A stretch of DNA of 64,000 nucleotides, taken from assembly GCA_009738435.1 (NCBI GenBank), contig CP046522.1, forward strand, positions 1,829,249-1,893,248. The letters are read 5' to 3'. Position 1 is the first letter of the stretch. Each line of letters opens with the position of its first letter. The notes below the pieces were generated by a model that was not told the DNA's origin, ran no database searches, and saw nothing but the letters and a program-made list of their open reading frames with translations. Origin of the DNA: Clostridium bovifaecis. GTDB lineage: Bacteria > Bacillota > Clostridia > Clostridiales > Clostridiaceae. The position numbers and the translations under genes were made by a program. Positions 52,898 to 63,343 of this stretch are shown here, in pieces.

Positions 52898-53413
52898 TTC
52901 TTTTATATTTTCCCTTATGGTACATGTTATAGAAGACATATTAGCTTCTAAGTTTTTTAAATATTCTTCTGTTTCTTGCTTGACACTTAGAAGCATTTGC
53001 TCCCTTTTTATATTTATTTCTTTCTCTAATTGACACAGTATTTCATCTGCATATTCTTTTGCGCCTATCCTTATAGTCTTGGAATCTCTTTTGGCTGAAG
53101 CAATTATTTCTTCAGCCTTTATCTCTGCTTCTTTTGTTATACTATGCTTTTCTATTTCTCTTCTTAAAATCTCGTAGCTCTCTATTTTTATCTGCTCTGC
53201 TTGTTTATGTGCGTCTTTCAGAATTCTCTCCTTTTCTTCACATATCCACTGAGCCTTTTTAAATTCATCAGGAAGATAATTTATAACCTGTTCAATAATA
53301 TCTATAACTTCTTTTCTATTTACCATAACTTTACCTACAATAGGTAAACTGTGTGATGTTCCTATTATCTCTTGAAGATATTCTAGTAATTTCATAACCT
53401 CCATATAGCTCAT
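52877..53413 (-). CDS. Coiled-coil protein of unknown function, next to coaD
   Basis: About 178 residues. After a short N-terminal segment (LLEYLQEIIGTSHSLPIVGK), most of the chain from about residue 50 is charged, low in glycine and proline, and predicted by eye to be coiled coil (HKQAEQIKIESYEILRREIE, KAEEIIASAKRDSK). It resembles clostridial proteins loosely labelled ATPase or F0 subunit b/DivIVA-like, but has no nucleotide-binding motif. It follows coaD by a few bases. The start is uncertain: ATG at 53413 or GTG at 53416. Confidence 0.7.
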   Translation of the reverse strand: MSYMEVMKLLEYLQEIIGTSHSLPIVGKVMVNRKEVIDIIEQVINYLPDEFKKAQWICEEKERILKDAHKQAEQIKIESYEILRREIEKHSITKEAEIKAEEIIASAKRDSKTIRIGAKEYADEILCQLEKEINIKREQMLLSVKQETEEYLKNLEANMSSITCTIRENIKELRGTVK

Positions 53414-53417
53414 CACC

Positions 53418-53900
53418 CTACTTTTTATTAATTTTATTCATTATATCATTTACTATTTCATCTGGAACTAAGTCTTCTATACATCCTCCAAACATTACTA
53501 CTTGTTTTATAGAAGATGAACTTAAATATGAATATTTAGCATTAGTCATCATAAAACAAGTTTCTATAGAGGAATCTAATTTTTTATTCATAAGTGCCAT
53601 TTGAAATTCATATTCAAAATCGGAAACTGCCCTTAATCCTTTGATTATAACTTGAGCATTTTTTTGCTTCATATAGTTTACAAGAAGCCCATAAAAACTT
53701 TCAACTTTTACATTTTTTATATTTTGGGTAACCTTCTTTATTAATTCTACTCTCTCTTCAATACTAAAAAGCCCCTTTTTATCAGGATTTATCAATACTG
53801 CCACAATTACCTCATCAAATATTTTAGCAGATCTTTCGATTATATCCAGATGCCCTTTAGTAACAGGATCAAAACTTCCTGGGTATACTGCTATTCTCAT
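53418..53900 (-). CDS. coaD: Phosphopantetheine adenylyltransferase
   Basis: Fourth step of coenzyme A synthesis. The nucleotidyltransferase signature is [20 protein letters not shown] (4-23) with the TxxH motif TKGH, and [19 protein letters not shown] and [12 protein letters not shown] follow. 160 residues, standard. It lies one base after rsmD, the common pairing. Confidence 0.97.
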   Translation of the reverse strand: MRIAVYPGSFDPVTKGHLDIIERSAKIFDEVIVAVLINPDKKGLFSIEERVELIKKVTQNIKNVKVESFYGLLVNYMKQKNAQVIIKGLRAVSDFEYEFQMALMNKKLDSSIETCFMMTNAKYSYLSSSSIKQVVMFGGCIEDLVPDEIVNDIMNKINKK

Positions 53901-53901
53901 A

Positions 53902-54459
53902 TTAATCCCCCTTATGCTTATAGAAACAAACTGTCGTATTTCCGTACTTTCTGTGATCTACTAAATTAATTTCTCCGTTACCAGGATATATACTTTCTGA
54001 AGAATCTATTTTAGTTACTATTAATCCATCTTTATGTAGAAGTGATTCTTCATAAACTATTTCTATTGCGGGTGGAATCATTTCTTTAGCATAAGGTGGA
54101 TCTATAAATACCAAGTCAAAAACTTTTTTCTTCTTTCCTAAATCCTTTAATGCCATATAAGAATCCATATTTAAGCATATGCATTTATCTTCAAATTTTA
54201 AATTTTTTACATTTTCTTTTAAATTTTTAAATGTAGTAGGATGCTTATCAACTAAATAACATTCTTTAGCTCCCCTGCTTACAGCCTCAAGTCCTAAACT
54301 TCCTGTTCCTGCAAATACATCTATAGCAACTGCATCATCTATTCTATTTTGGATTATATTAAATATATTTTCTTTAACTCTATCTAAAGTGGGTCTTGTT
54401 TGCATTCCATCTGGCGCCAAAATTTTTTTACCTCTGGCGATTCCCGCAATAATTCTCAT
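53902..54459 (-). CDS. rsmD: 16S rRNA (guanine(966)-N2)-methyltransferase RsmD
   Basis: SAM-dependent methyltransferase of small-subunit r[23 protein letters not shown] at the start, SAM motif [18 protein letters not shown] (48-65) and catalytic [13 protein letters not shown] near 115-127. 185 residues. It precedes coaD. Confidence 0.94.
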   Translation of the reverse strand: MRIIAGIARGKKILAPDGMQTRPTLDRVKENIFNIIQNRIDDAVAIDVFAGTGSLGLEAVSRGAKECYLVDKHPTTFKNLKENVKNLKFEDKCICLNMDSYMALKDLGKKKKVFDLVFIDPPYAKEMIPPAIEIVYEESLLHKDGLIVTKIDSSESIYPGNGEINLVDHRKYGNTTVCFYKHKGD

Positions 54460-54555
54460 TTTTATCCTCCTTTGTAAATGCGTACATCCTATCTTATTTC
54501 ATATTTTAACATATATCAACTCATTATACAAAAACATTTTTAATCACTAGAAATG

Positions 54556-56583
54556 TCAATTAAAACAAATGTATTTGGAAGTTTTTTGAAGATTCTCTAA
54601 AATTTCGTTTTTTATTATTATATCTTCCTTTCTATCACTATTAATCAATAACTTTGCCTCTTGATTAGCATATTTAAACAAATTAAAATCTTCTACTAGG
54701 TTAGCTATAATTAATCCATCATCACCATGTTGATTCACTCCAAATATTTCTCCGCTGCCGCGCAATTTTAAATCTTCCTCAGCTATAAAGAAACCATCAT
54801 TACTGCTAGTCATGATTTCCATTCTCTTCTTTGAAACCTCGCTTTTTAGATCACTTACCAAAATACAATAAGATTTTTTACTTCCTCTTCCTACCCTTCC
54901 TCTTAATTGGTGAAGCTGAGAAAGTCCAAATCTTTCTGCATTTTCAATTATCATAAGTGTTGCATTAGGCACATTTACTCCAACCTCTATAACAGTAGTA
55001 GATATTAAAACTTTTATTTGGCCATTTTTAAACTTTTCCATAACCTCATCTTTTAATTTAGATGCCATCTTTCCATGCAATATCTCTATATCTATGTTCT
55101 TAAAATAACTCTCTTTCAATTCTTGATACAGTCTTTCCACAGAGGTAACTTTCATATCTTCATTTTCTTCAACTAAAGGACAAACTATATAAACTTGAGT
55201 TCCATTTTGTATTTCTTTAAGTGCAAAATTATATACTCTCTTCTTCTGCTTTTTATCTATACAAAATGTATCTACCTTCTTCCTGCCTGGAGGCAATTCA
55301 TCTATAGTTGATATTTCCAAGTCACCATAGATTGATAGAGCCAATGTTCTGGGTATAGGAGTTGCTGACATAACCAATACATCTATATTATTATTTTTAT
55401 GATATAAGGTGGTTCTTTGTCTTACCCCAAATCTATGCTGCTCATCTGTAACCACCATACCTAAATTATAAAATTCTACATCTTCTTCTAATAACGCATG
55501 TGTCCCTATTATTATATCAATTTCCCCTAGTTTTAAATCTTCCTTTATTATCTTCTTATTTTTATTAGTAGTGCTTCCACATAATAATTGAATATTCAAA
55601 TTAAACTCTTTAAATATTTTTTTCGCCTCTTCATAGTGTTGATTCGCTAATATTTCTGTAGGGGCCATTAAAACTCCTTGATACCCGTTTTTAATTACAT
55701 TAAAAAGTGCTATAAAAGCAATTATAGTTTTACCACTGCCCACATCTCCTTGAACTAACCTATTCATCGGTTTATCCTTTTTTTCATCGAGAAGAATTTC
55801 TCTAATAACTCTATTTTGAGCTGAAGTCAAAGGGAACGGAAGCTTTTCTTTTAGTAATTTCAATTCTGGCGCTATGCTAAAATTAATTCCTTTGTTAAAG
55901 CTATATTTCTTTAGCATTAATAACTTTAAAGAGTATGTAAAAAGTTCTTGAAACTTCAATCTCTTTATGGCTTCTTTTAAAGATTGCCCTCTTTCAGGAT
56001 TATGTATATTTCTAATAGCTTCATCTAGTGAACATAGATTATATTTTTTTAAAATTTCCTTAGGAAGGTTTTCAGCTATCTTTATATTAGATAGTACATT
56101 AGATAGAGTCTTTATAAAGAAAGAATTAGTAAGACTACCGCTTAAAGAATACTTAGGATTAATTGATGAAATAGTACTCTTGCCATCTACTATTATCGGA
56201 TTTATTAAAACCTTTTTGTTTTTTTGTAACTCAAGATTTCCAGATAAAATGTATTCTCCATTAAGTCTAAATTTGTTTTTCATATATGTTTGGTTAAACC
56301 ACTTACCTTCAAAAGTTGAATTACCACTTTTAAAAACTACAGTGGAAATCACCATATTTTTCTTAACAGGGATGTCTCTTTTAATTTCCTGCACAATAGC
56401 CTTAACTATGATTTTTTTGTTTTCTATAATCTTCCCTATATCGCTACAATATACTCGCTGTTCATAATCTCTAGGGAAGTATAATAGAAAATCTAATATA
56501 GTATATATACCACATTTATTCAGTAGTTCTTTAGTTTTAGGTCCTACTCCTTTTAAAGTACTTATATCATCATTAATATACAT
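54556..56583 (-). CDS. recG: ATP-dependent DNA helicase RecG
   Basis: Branch-migrating helicase for fork regression and recombination. An N-terminal wedge/OB domain is followed by the helicase core: Walker A GDVGSGKTIIA (near 281), PTEILANQHYEEAKKIF, the DEQH box in VVTDEQHRFGVRQR, SATPIPRTLA, and motif VI QLRGRVGRG. 675 residues, full length. It lies after fakA. Confidence 0.97.
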   Translation of the reverse strand: MYINDDISTLKGVGPKTKELLNKCGIYTILDFLLYFPRDYEQRVYCSDIGKIIENKKIIVKAIVQEIKRDIPVKKNMVISTVVFKSGNSTFEGKWFNQTYMKNKFRLNGEYILSGNLELQKNKKVLINPIIVDGKSTISSINPKYSLSGSLTNSFFIKTLSNVLSNIKIAENLPKEILKKYNLCSLDEAIRNIHNPERGQSLKEAIKRLKFQELFTYSLKLLMLKKYSFNKGINFSIAPELKLLKEKLPFPLTSAQNRVIREILLDEKKDKPMNRLVQGDVGSGKTIIAFIALFNVIKNGYQGVLMAPTEILANQHYEEAKKIFKEFNLNIQLLCGSTTNKNKKIIKEDLKLGEIDIIIGTHALLEEDVEFYNLGMVVTDEQHRFGVRQRTTLYHKNNNIDVLVMSATPIPRTLALSIYGDLEISTIDELPPGRKKVDTFCIDKKQKKRVYNFALKEIQNGTQVYIVCPLVEENEDMKVTSVERLYQELKESYFKNIDIEILHGKMASKLKDEVMEKFKNGQIKVLISTTVIEVGVNVPNATLMIIENAERFGLSQLHQLRGRVGRGSKKSYCILVSDLKSEVSKKRMEIMTSSNDGFFIAEEDLKLRGSGEIFGVNQHGDDGLIIANLVEDFNLFKYANQEAKLLINSDRKEDIIIKNEILENLQKTSKYICFN

Positions 56584-56611
56584 TTACACTCTCCCCTAAA
56601 GCATCGTAATA

Positions 56612-56633
56612 AAAAAAGCCCTGAGGCTTTTTT
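56612..56633 (-). terminator. Terminator overlapping the fakA stop
   Basis: AAAAAAGCC-TCAG-GGCTTTTTT followed by TATTACG on the minus strand. The stem begins at the fakA stop codon. Confidence 0.82.
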
Positions 56634-58293
56634 ATTCAACAGATACAATAAAATAGTATAAAGGCTGATCCCCACTATAGAATTGTATATCAATATCAGG
56701 ATACTTGTCTTCTAGTTCATTCACGAACTCTTCAACCTTTTCCTCATCACAATCTTTTCCATAAAAAATCGTTATGAGTTCACTTTCTTCATTAACCATA
56801 TTAGAAAGAAGTTTTTCACAAACTTCATAAATATCTTTTCCAACTTCGCTTATCTTGCTTTCTATTAAACCTAGTATGTTTCCTTCTTTTATAGCTTTAC
56901 CTTCTATTTCTGTATCTCTTACAGCATAAGTTACAGATCCTGAAATAACATTTGATATAGCTTCCTTCATAACTTCTATGTTTTGTTCAACATCATTATC
57001 TCCGTCGAACAAAGTCACTGCTGTTATTCCTTGCGGTATTGTCTTTGTTGGTATAACTATAACATTTTTATCTGAAAGCTCCGCAGCCTGTTCTGCAGCC
57101 ATAATAATATTTTTATTATTTGGTAAAACAAATATATTTTTAGCATTCAATTTGTTTATACGTTCTAATATATCTTGAGTACTTGGGTTCATAGTCTGAC
57201 CGCCTTCAATGACAGAATCTACACCTAAGTCCTCGAAAATTCTCTTTAACCCATCTCCCATTGACACAGAGACAAATGCATATTCCTTTTCATCTTCACT
57301 ATTACTAACTTCAACTAACTTTTCACTACTATTTTCTGTTGATGCATATTCTAACTCTAGTATTTGTCTATGCTGCTCTCTCATATTATCTATCTTAATT
57401 TTTGATAACTCACCTATCTTTACAGCCTCTGACAATACCCAGCCTGGATCATTAGTATGAATATGAACTTTTATGATATCATCTACTCCTACAACTATCA
57501 TGGAGTCACCCACAGGATCGAATAAGCGCTTTAAGTCTTGAGCCTTATCTGAAGCATCCTTTGTTAAAACAAAGAATTCTGTGCAATACCCATATTTAAT
57601 GTCCTCTGCATTGATGCTAGCCTGTGCAGACTTATTAATTACTTCTCCTGTCTCTTTTATAACTTCTACTTTAGCTTCAATATTCTCACTTAAAGCTTCG
57701 TACATTCCTTGTAAAATGATTAACAAGCCCATACCACCCGCATCAACTACTTTAGCTTCTTTTAAAGCTGGAAGCATATCTGGTGTTTTATTAAGTACAT
57801 TTTCACTATACTTACATACTTTTTCTAACAATTTTACAATGTTAGTTTCACTTGAACTTATTGCGCTTTCGCCAGCAGCTCTTATTATAGTTAATATGGT
57901 TCCTTCAGTTGGACGCATGACTGCTTTATAAGCAAATTTTGAGCCTTCAGCTATACTTTTGGCAAAATCTGCAGCATCAACTTCATCTTTTCCTTCTAAG
58001 CCTTTAGCTATTCCTCTAAAAATCTGAGAGAGAATTACTCCTGAATTACCTCTGGCTCCCATTAGGGCACCTCTTGCTATGCGTTTAGCTATTTCAGAAA
58101 TAGATTGTTCTTGTAAAGCTTCTATTTCTGATACTGCACTTTTAAAAGTCATAGACATATTCGTACCAGTATCACCATCAGGTACTGGAAATACATTTAA
58201 GGAGTTTACAAACTCCTTCTTCTCCTGAAGATTATTTGATGCAGTAATAACCATATTTCGCATATCATACCCATCTATCTTAAAACGTTCCAA
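56632..58293 (-). CDS. fakA: DAK2-domain fatty acid kinase-like protein (FakA/YloV)
   Basis: Homologue of the kinase subunit that phosphorylates FakB-bound fatty acids. The N-terminal DhaL/DAK2 domain has NVFPVPDGDTGTNMSMTF (29-46), GARGNSGVILSQIFRG and ADAGGMGL-like VVDAGGMGLLIIL; the middle and C-terminal EDD-like region follows, with YGYCTEFFVL. 553 residues. With asp23 just upstream it forms the yloU-yloV pair. No fakB is in the window. Confidence 0.88.
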   Translation of the reverse strand: MERFKIDGYDMRNMVITASNNLQEKKEFVNSLNVFPVPDGDTGTNMSMTFKSAVSEIEALQEQSISEIAKRIARGALMGARGNSGVILSQIFRGIAKGLEGKDEVDAADFAKSIAEGSKFAYKAVMRPTEGTILTIIRAAGESAISSSETNIVKLLEKVCKYSENVLNKTPDMLPALKEAKVVDAGGMGLLIILQGMYEALSENIEAKVEVIKETGEVINKSAQASINAEDIKYGYCTEFFVLTKDASDKAQDLKRLFDPVGDSMIVVGVDDIIKVHIHTNDPGWVLSEAVKIGELSKIKIDNMREQHRQILELEYASTENSSEKLVEVSNSEDEKEYAFVSVSMGDGLKRIFEDLGVDSVIEGGQTMNPSTQDILERINKLNAKNIFVLPNNKNIIMAAEQAAELSDKNVIVIPTKTIPQGITAVTLFDGDNDVEQNIEVMKEAISNVISGSVTYAVRDTEIEGKAIKEGNILGLIESKISEVGKDIYEVCEKLLSNMVNEESELITIFYGKDCDEEKVEEFVNELEDKYPDIDIQFYSGDQPLYYFIVSVE

Positions 58294-58306
58294 TTTACGT
58301 ACCTCC

Positions 58307-58654
58307 TTAGATTCTCACGCCTTGAACATTTACTGTTACACTAGCTACGTTTAATTCTGTATAATTTTCTACATTATATTTTATTTTCTGTATTACATTA
58401 TTTGCTATAACAGAAATCTTAGTACCATACTGAACTATAATATATAATTCTATACTTAATTTATTATTTTTATTGTTTATTTTAACTCCTTTGCTTAAGC
58501 TTTCTCCTTTTATTAGCTCCCAGAGTCCATCTTTAGCATTTCTTGAAGCCATTCCCACCACTCCATAGCATTCCATAGTTGAAACACCAACTATATTAGC
58601 TAAAGCCTCTTCAGAGTAATTTACACTACCACATTCGTTGGTAATTGCTAGCAT
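58307..58654 (-). CDS. Asp23/Gls24 family protein (YloU)
   Basis: Asp23-domain protein, DUF322 family, of about 115 residues, with the family pattern CGSVNYSEEALANIVGVSTM, ECYGVVGMAS and SIELYIIVQYGTKISVIANN. The family is linked to envelope homeostasis. AGGAGG precedes the ATG. It sits directly before fakA, as yloU does in Bacillus. Confidence 0.88.
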   Translation of the reverse strand: MLAITNECGSVNYSEEALANIVGVSTMECYGVVGMASRNAKDGLWELIKGESLSKGVKINNKNNKLSIELYIIVQYGTKISVIANNVIQKIKYNVENYTELNVASVTVNVQGVRI

Positions 58655-58767
58655 ACTTATTCCTCCTTAATACCTATACATAATATTTATTTTATAATAT
58701 ATAAACGATATAATCAAGAAAATTAATGATATAAATGCTAATTCTTACTATTAACATTATATTTTAC

Positions 58768-58797
58768 TTGCCAAGATTATATTATTTATGCTAAAAT
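58768..58797 (+). promoter_or_regulatory. Possible rpmB promoter
   Basis: Plus-strand TTGCCA (58768-58773), 18-base spacer and TAAAAT (58792-58797), about 55 bases before rpmB. Moderate match. Confidence 0.45.
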
Positions 58798-58852
58798 ATA
58801 ATACGTTCTATTGTATGGAATTATTATCTTCAATTTTAGGAGGTGTTATTAG

Positions 58853-59043
58853 ATGGCAAAAAGATGTGAAATATGTGGAAAAGGCGTTATATCTGGTGTT
58901 CAATACAGCCACTCTCATCGTCAATCAAAGAGAAAGTGGGCTCCAAATATAAAAAGTGTTAAAGCTATAGTTAGCGGAGCACCTAAAAAATAAGTGTTTG
59001 TACTAGATGTCTTCGTTCTGGAAAAGTTCAACGTGCTATATAA
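58853..59043 (+). CDS. rpmB: 50S ribosomal protein L28, one frameshift
   Basis: Large-subunit protein. The reading frame begins MAKRCEICGKGVISGVQYSH and continues SHRQSKRKWAPNIKSVKAI to GAPKK, then hits TAA. Adding one A to the six-A run at 58985-58990 gives ISVCTRCLRSGKVQRAI and a stop at 59043, making the normal 63 residues with the zinc CxxC pairs. AGGAGG precedes the ATG. It is plus-strand and convergent with spoVM. An L28 lacking its tail would be unlikely to be neutral, which supports a base-calling cause. Confidence 0.9.
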
Positions 59044-59060
59044 GCACTTAAGTAAATAAA

Positions 59061-59090
59061 AAAATGCAATTGAAAAATCAATTGCATTTT
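59061..59090. terminator. Bidirectional terminator between rpmB and spoVM
   Basis: A 13-base-pair perfect stem, AAAATGCAATTGA/TCAATTGCATTTT, with an AAAA loop lies between convergent rpmB and spoVM; both sides end in T-rich tracts. Confidence 0.9.
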
Positions 59091-59097
59091 TTTATTT

Positions 59098-59166
59098 TTA
59101 GCCTCTTTTAAAAATTCTTATAACTTTTGATAATAATCTAGGTACTTTGATTGCTATTATCTTCAT
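59098..59166 (-). CDS. spoVM: Stage V sporulation protein M (22 residues)
   Basis: A tiny amphipathic protein: MKIIAIKVPRLLSKVIRIFK then RG and stop. SpoVM of Bacillus (26 residues) anchors SpoIVA to the curved forespore membrane; the proline at position 9 that shapes its helix is conserved here. AAGGAGG lies about six bases before the ATG. Synteny is right: thiN and rpmB flank it as in Bacillus. An upstream CATATAAT resembles a sigma-E -10 element, weakly. The protein is four residues shorter than the Bacillus form. Confidence 0.88.
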   Translation of the reverse strand: MKIIAIKVPRLLSKVIRIFKRG

Positions 59167-59247
59167 AGTAACCTCCTTGATTAATAGCTGGCAACTATGC
59201 GGCTTCATATTCATTATATGCAAATTATTGTTATTGGTTACAAAAAA

Positions 59248-59267
59248 ACATGCAAAGCTTGCACGTT
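59248..59267 (-). terminator. Terminator downstream of thiN
   Basis: AACGTGCAA and TTGCATGTT pair with one G-U wobble and a GC-containing two-base centre, followed by TTTTTTT on the minus strand. Confidence 0.78.
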
Positions 59268-59271
59268 TTAA

Positions 59272-59907
59272 TTAATCTTTTGAGAATATAACCATTAAAA
59301 CTCCTTTGGTAAAAGTTATATTTACTTCTTTTTCTAAAAATTCGTTAGATATTCCAAGGGCACTTCCTACCTCTAAATAATGATTATTTAGAGGGTATTT
59401 AGCTCCACTTATACTTAGATTTTCAACATCTTCATAATACGAAATTAAGGAAAAGGTGTTTCCTATGTTACCTTTTACTTTTATAGGCTTGTTAATTACC
59501 CTTATACTGTTATGTTCATCCTTTATAGTAGCACTAACATCTAGCTTTAAGCATTTCAATAGCATTCCTATATTACCAAGTAAATGATCAATTCTGCTTC
59601 CAGTGCTCCCTAACAGAACTATTTCATTAGCTCCTAGTTCAATAGCTTTATCTAATGCAATTTCTGTGTCAGTACAATCTTTTTCTCTTGGATATTTTAA
59701 TATGTTAGTATTTTTATTTCTAAAACAGTTTAAAGCATCCTCATGGATTGAATCTAAGTCTCCTACAATAATATCAGGCGAAATGTTATATTTATATAAA
59801 CAATTCGCTCCGCTATCAGCACATATTAAACAAGAACTATCCTGTAGTTCTTGTTTAATGAGTTCATATGAAGGTGGTGTTCCACCTGATACTATTACTG
59901 CCTTCAT
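59272..59907 (-). CDS. thiN: Thiamine pyrophosphokinase
   Basis: Makes thiamine diphosphate from thiamine and ATP. Signature stretches are CADSGANCLYKYNISPDIIVGDLDSI (in two parts), YPREKDCTDTEIALDKAIEL and LGSTGSRIDHLLGNI. 211 residues. It lies one base after rpe in the conserved prkC-rsgA-rpe-thiN-spoVM order. Confidence 0.94.
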   Translation of the reverse strand: MKAVIVSGGTPPSYELIKQELQDSSCLICADSGANCLYKYNISPDIIVGDLDSIHEDALNCFRNKNTNILKYPREKDCTDTEIALDKAIELGANEIVLLGSTGSRIDHLLGNIGMLLKCLKLDVSATIKDEHNSIRVINKPIKVKGNIGNTFSLISYYEDVENLSISGAKYPLNNHYLEVGSALGISNEFLEKEVNITFTKGVLMVIFSKD

Positions 59908-59908
59908 A

Positions 59909-60559
59909 TTAGAAACCTTCTTTTAGGTTTTTTATATTTTTTTCTATGTCTCCATTTTTAAATACTGCAGAACCTGCAACAATTACATTAGCACCACATT
60001 GTACTACTTCTCTAATATTATCTGTTCCAATCCCACCGTCAACCTCTATCAAAAGCTCCTTATTGTATATATTTGCTAGTTCCTTAGTTTCTCTTATTTT
60101 TTCTGCTGAATACTTTATATACTTCTGTCCTCCAAAACCTGGATTAACAGACATTATTAATACCATATCAACTTCACTTATTAGATGCTTTATACTGCTA
60201 ACAGGGGTAGCTGGATTAAGTGATATACCTGCTTTTATCCCAAAGCTCTTTATATAGTTTACAGTTCTATCTAAATGTTTATCCGCTTCATAATGTATTG
60301 TTATTATATCCGCTCCTGCATTTACAAAATCCTCTATATATCTTGCTGGATTTTCAATCATTAAATGCACATCAAAAGGTAAAGTTGTAAGCGGTCTTAT
60401 GCTTTTCATTATAGGCATACCAAAAGATATGTTAGGAACAAACATGCCGTCCATAACATCTATATGTACTAAATCTGCACCATATTTTTCTAAGCCTTTT
60501 ACCTCTTCTCCTAACTTTGCAAAATCTGCTGATAATATTGATGGTGATAACTTTACCAT
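59909..60559 (-). CDS. rpe: Ribulose-phosphate 3-epimerase
   Basis: Pentose-phosphate epimerase, TIM barrel. [20 protein letters not shown] at the start, [30 protein letters not shown] and [11 protein letters not shown] carry the metal and catalytic residues. 216 residues. It overlaps the end of rsgA by seven bases. Confidence 0.96.
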   Translation of the reverse strand: MVKLSPSILSADFAKLGEEVKGLEKYGADLVHIDVMDGMFVPNISFGMPIMKSIRPLTTLPFDVHLMIENPARYIEDFVNAGADIITIHYEADKHLDRTVNYIKSFGIKAGISLNPATPVSSIKHLISEVDMVLIMSVNPGFGGQKYIKYSAEKIRETKELANIYNKELLIEVDGGIGTDNIREVVQCGANVIVAGSAVFKNGDIEKNIKNLKEGF

Positions 60560-61422
60560 TTGTTTTTTCCCCCTTTAATAACTTCTTCTAAATTTTTTAT
60601 ATAAAACTGATATCTATTTAAATCAATGTCACCTTCATCTACTGCTTTTTTCACTTCACATCCTGGTTCTTTATAGTGCAGACAACCACTAAACTTGCAC
60701 TCATGTTTATATTGAGAGAACTCTGGAAAATAATCTTGTAGTTCTTCCTTGCTCTCAAAATTTAGATCTAACGTAGAGAAACCAGGTGTATCCACTACGA
60801 ATCCACCATGTACTTCTACTAGCTCACTATGTCTTGTTGTATGCTTACCCCTTTTGAGCTTATCACTTACGCTGCCAGTCTCCATGACTGTCCTGCCTAC
60901 TATCCTATTTAAAATTGTGGATTTCCCCACTCCTGAAGGGCCACAAAAAACAGTAACATTGTCTTTTAATTTTTCTTTAAGCCCATCCAATCCTATTTCT
61001 TTCTTAGCATTTAAGAATAGGCAGTTATATCCGGCATTAATTATCATTTTTACCGCCTCATGTTGTTCATAATTATCTACTAGGTCAACTTTATTAAAAC
61101 AAACCACGGATTTTATATTTTTCAATTCGCATTGTACCAAAAACTTATTTAAAAGCTCTAGGTTTATATCTGGGTTTTTAAGTGCAAACACTATAAAAGC
61201 CTGAGAAATATTAGATACTGGCGGCCTTATTAGTTCATTTTTTCTTTCTTTTATCTCCTCAATTGCACCATTACCGTCCTTAGCACTAATTATTACAGAG
61301 TCTCCCACCATTGGAGTTAATCCCTTATTTCTAAACTTTCCTCTAGCTTTACACTCACATATTCCATTATCTGTTTTAACATAATAAAATCCGCCTATTC
61401 CTTTAATAATTGTTCCTTCCAT
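60553..61422 (-). CDS. rsgA: Ribosome small-subunit-dependent GTPase RsgA
   Basis: Circularly permuted GTPase of late 30S maturation. An N-terminal OB fold precedes G4 [12 protein letters not shown]1 [18 protein letters not shown] and G3 [11 protein letters not shown]; the zinc ligands are in [20 protein letters not shown]. The start MEGTIIKG at 61422 has AGGAGG four bases upstream. 289 residues. It follows prkC, which in Bacillus phosphorylates it. Confidence 0.95.
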   Translation of the reverse strand: MEGTIIKGIGGFYYVKTDNGICECKARGKFRNKGLTPMVGDSVIISAKDGNGAIEEIKERKNELIRPPVSNISQAFIVFALKNPDINLELLNKFLVQCELKNIKSVVCFNKVDLVDNYEQHEAVKMIINAGYNCLFLNAKKEIGLDGLKEKLKDNVTVFCGPSGVGKSTILNRIVGRTVMETGSVSDKLKRGKHTTRHSELVEVHGGFVVDTPGFSTLDLNFESKEELQDYFPEFSQYKHECKFSGCLHYKEPGCEVKKAVDEGDIDLNRYQFYIKNLEEVIKGGKNKW

Positions 61423-61441
61423 GTTTCCTCCTATTAAATGG

Positions 61442-63343
61442 TTATGGATTTGGCTCACTAGTCAAGCTAATAACTGTTTCTTCTGCTACTTCTTTTCCTG
61501 GCGCCTTGTCTTGTGACGTTATTATAAATTCATCTTTTCCTTTAACCTTTATTATTAAATTATATTGTGCAGCTAATTCTCTAGCTTCTCTTACAGTCTT
61601 GTTAACGAAATTCGGTACTATTACCATAGATTTATCACCATATACATAATAACTTATATCAACTGATGTATTTTCTGGTACTTTCTTATTAGCTTGAATG
61701 CTTTGGACCGTAACAATACCATCTAAAGATTCATCTGATGTACTAATTTTAGTAACAGTTCCTAACTTTAGCTTTGCATTTTCCAATAATGCTTGAGCCT
61801 CATCTAAGTTTTTATTTACTAAGTTAGGTACAGTTGTAACCTTTTTTTCTGGTCCTTTGCTTATAACTAAATCAACAGTTGTATTATTGCCTATTTCCGT
61901 TTCTGGTTTAGGGGATTGATCACAAACTTTTCCTTCATCAACAGTATCACTAAATGCATAAGACACATTTCCAAGCTTTAAATTATAAGTCTTCAAATAT
62001 TCCTTTGCAGCTTCCAGTTCAATTTCCATAAGATTAGGTATTGTTGCTACCTTAGGTCCAGAACTTATTATAGCCCTAACTTCGTCTTTTTCGCTTAAAT
62101 CCATTTCTGTGCCTGGGTAAGGGTAACATTCAATTACAACCCCCGCTGGCTTATCACTACTCTCTGTAGTAGTTACAAATTTTAATCCTTGCTCTTCTAC
62201 TAATGTTTCTGCTTTTTCTTTACTCAATCCAATTATGTTCGGTACTATAGCTTTTCCGGTCTTTTTTCCTATACCGTTTCCACCAAATTGCTTATTTAAA
62301 ACCACAAAAGCTGATACAAATCCAACAATAATAACCGCTAACGCAATTAAACTTCCAATTATAATCTTTTTACTTTTTATCTTATTTCTACTTTTACCTT
62401 TATCATTTTCGTCCTCTTCCTCATAATCATAAATATCTTCTTTTGGCACTTCGTTGTATCCAGTGATAGGCTTCATGATTTTAGTATACTCATTTTCAGA
62501 AGTATTCATGATAATATCTGCATTTGGATCTTGTTTAATTTTTTGTAAGTCTATTAATATATCATGAGCGCTTTGATATCTTTTGTACTGTTCCTTCTCT
62601 ATTGCCTTAAGTATTATTTTATTTAAACTTTGAGGGATATTAGGATTCACCTCAATTGGCGGTATAACTTGTTCTTGTATATGTTTTAGAGCAACAGAAA
62701 CTGGGCTCTCTCCATCATAAGGAAGTTTTCCTGTAACCATTTCATATAATATAATTCCTAAAGAATATATATCGGTTTTACAATCCACAAAATTTCCCTT
62801 AGCTTGCTCTGGTGAAAAGTAGTGAGCTGATCCTATTATTCTGTCAGAATTTGTTATAGTTACTGAAGATGTGGCTTTTGCGATTCCAAAATCAGTTACC
62901 TTTACAACGCCTTCTTTTGTTACCAAAATATTATGCGGTTTAACATCCCTATGTATAATATTATTGTTGTGGGCACATTCTAAAGCTTTGGCAATTTGAA
63001 TAGAAAGTACAATTGCATCACTATATCTTAACACCTTTTGTTCGTTTATAATTTGCTTTAAAGTCTTGCCATCTATATACTCCATTACAATATAATTAAT
63101 GCCATTTTCAGATCCAACATCGTAAATACTAACAATATTACTATGAGACAAACTTGCTGCTGATGCAGCTTCTTGCTCAAACTTATTAACAAACTCTATG
63201 TTATCTGAATACTGAGCCTTTAATATCTTTACCGCTACAAACCTATTTAACAGATGACATTTGGCCTTATATACCTCTGCCATACCCCCTTCACCGATTT
63301 TCTCTATTAGTTCATATCTATTACCTAGAATGGTCCCCGTCAT
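61442..63343 (-). CDS. prkC: PASTA-domain Ser/Thr protein kinase PrkC
   Basis: Membrane kinase that senses muropeptides. Cytoplasmic kinase domain: [22 protein letters not shown] (lysine), [23 protein letters not shown] basic juxtamembrane stretch precedes one membrane helix [20 protein letters not shown], then four extracellular PASTA repeats ([52 protein letters not shown]). The ATG at 63343 has GGAGAG seven bases upstream. 633 residues. It overlaps the end of prpC. Confidence 0.95.
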   Translation of the reverse strand: MTGTILGNRYELIEKIGEGGMAEVYKAKCHLLNRFVAVKILKAQYSDNIEFVNKFEQEAASAASLSHSNIVSIYDVGSENGINYIVMEYIDGKTLKQIINEQKVLRYSDAIVLSIQIAKALECAHNNNIIHRDVKPHNILVTKEGVVKVTDFGIAKATSSVTITNSDRIIGSAHYFSPEQAKGNFVDCKTDIYSLGIILYEMVTGKLPYDGESPVSVALKHIQEQVIPPIEVNPNIPQSLNKIILKAIEKEQYKRYQSAHDILIDLQKIKQDPNADIIMNTSENEYTKIMKPITGYNEVPKEDIYDYEEEDENDKGKSRNKIKSKKIIIGSLIALAVIIVGFVSAFVVLNKQFGGNGIGKKTGKAIVPNIIGLSKEKAETLVEEQGLKFVTTTESSDKPAGVVIECYPYPGTEMDLSEKDEVRAIISSGPKVATIPNLMEIELEAAKEYLKTYNLKLGNVSYAFSDTVDEGKVCDQSPKPETEIGNNTTVDLVISKGPEKKVTTVPNLVNKNLDEAQALLENAKLKLGTVTKISTSDESLDGIVTVQSIQANKKVPENTSVDISYYVYGDKSMVIVPNFVNKTVREARELAAQYNLIIKVKGKDEFIITSQDKAPGKEVAEETVISLTSEPNP

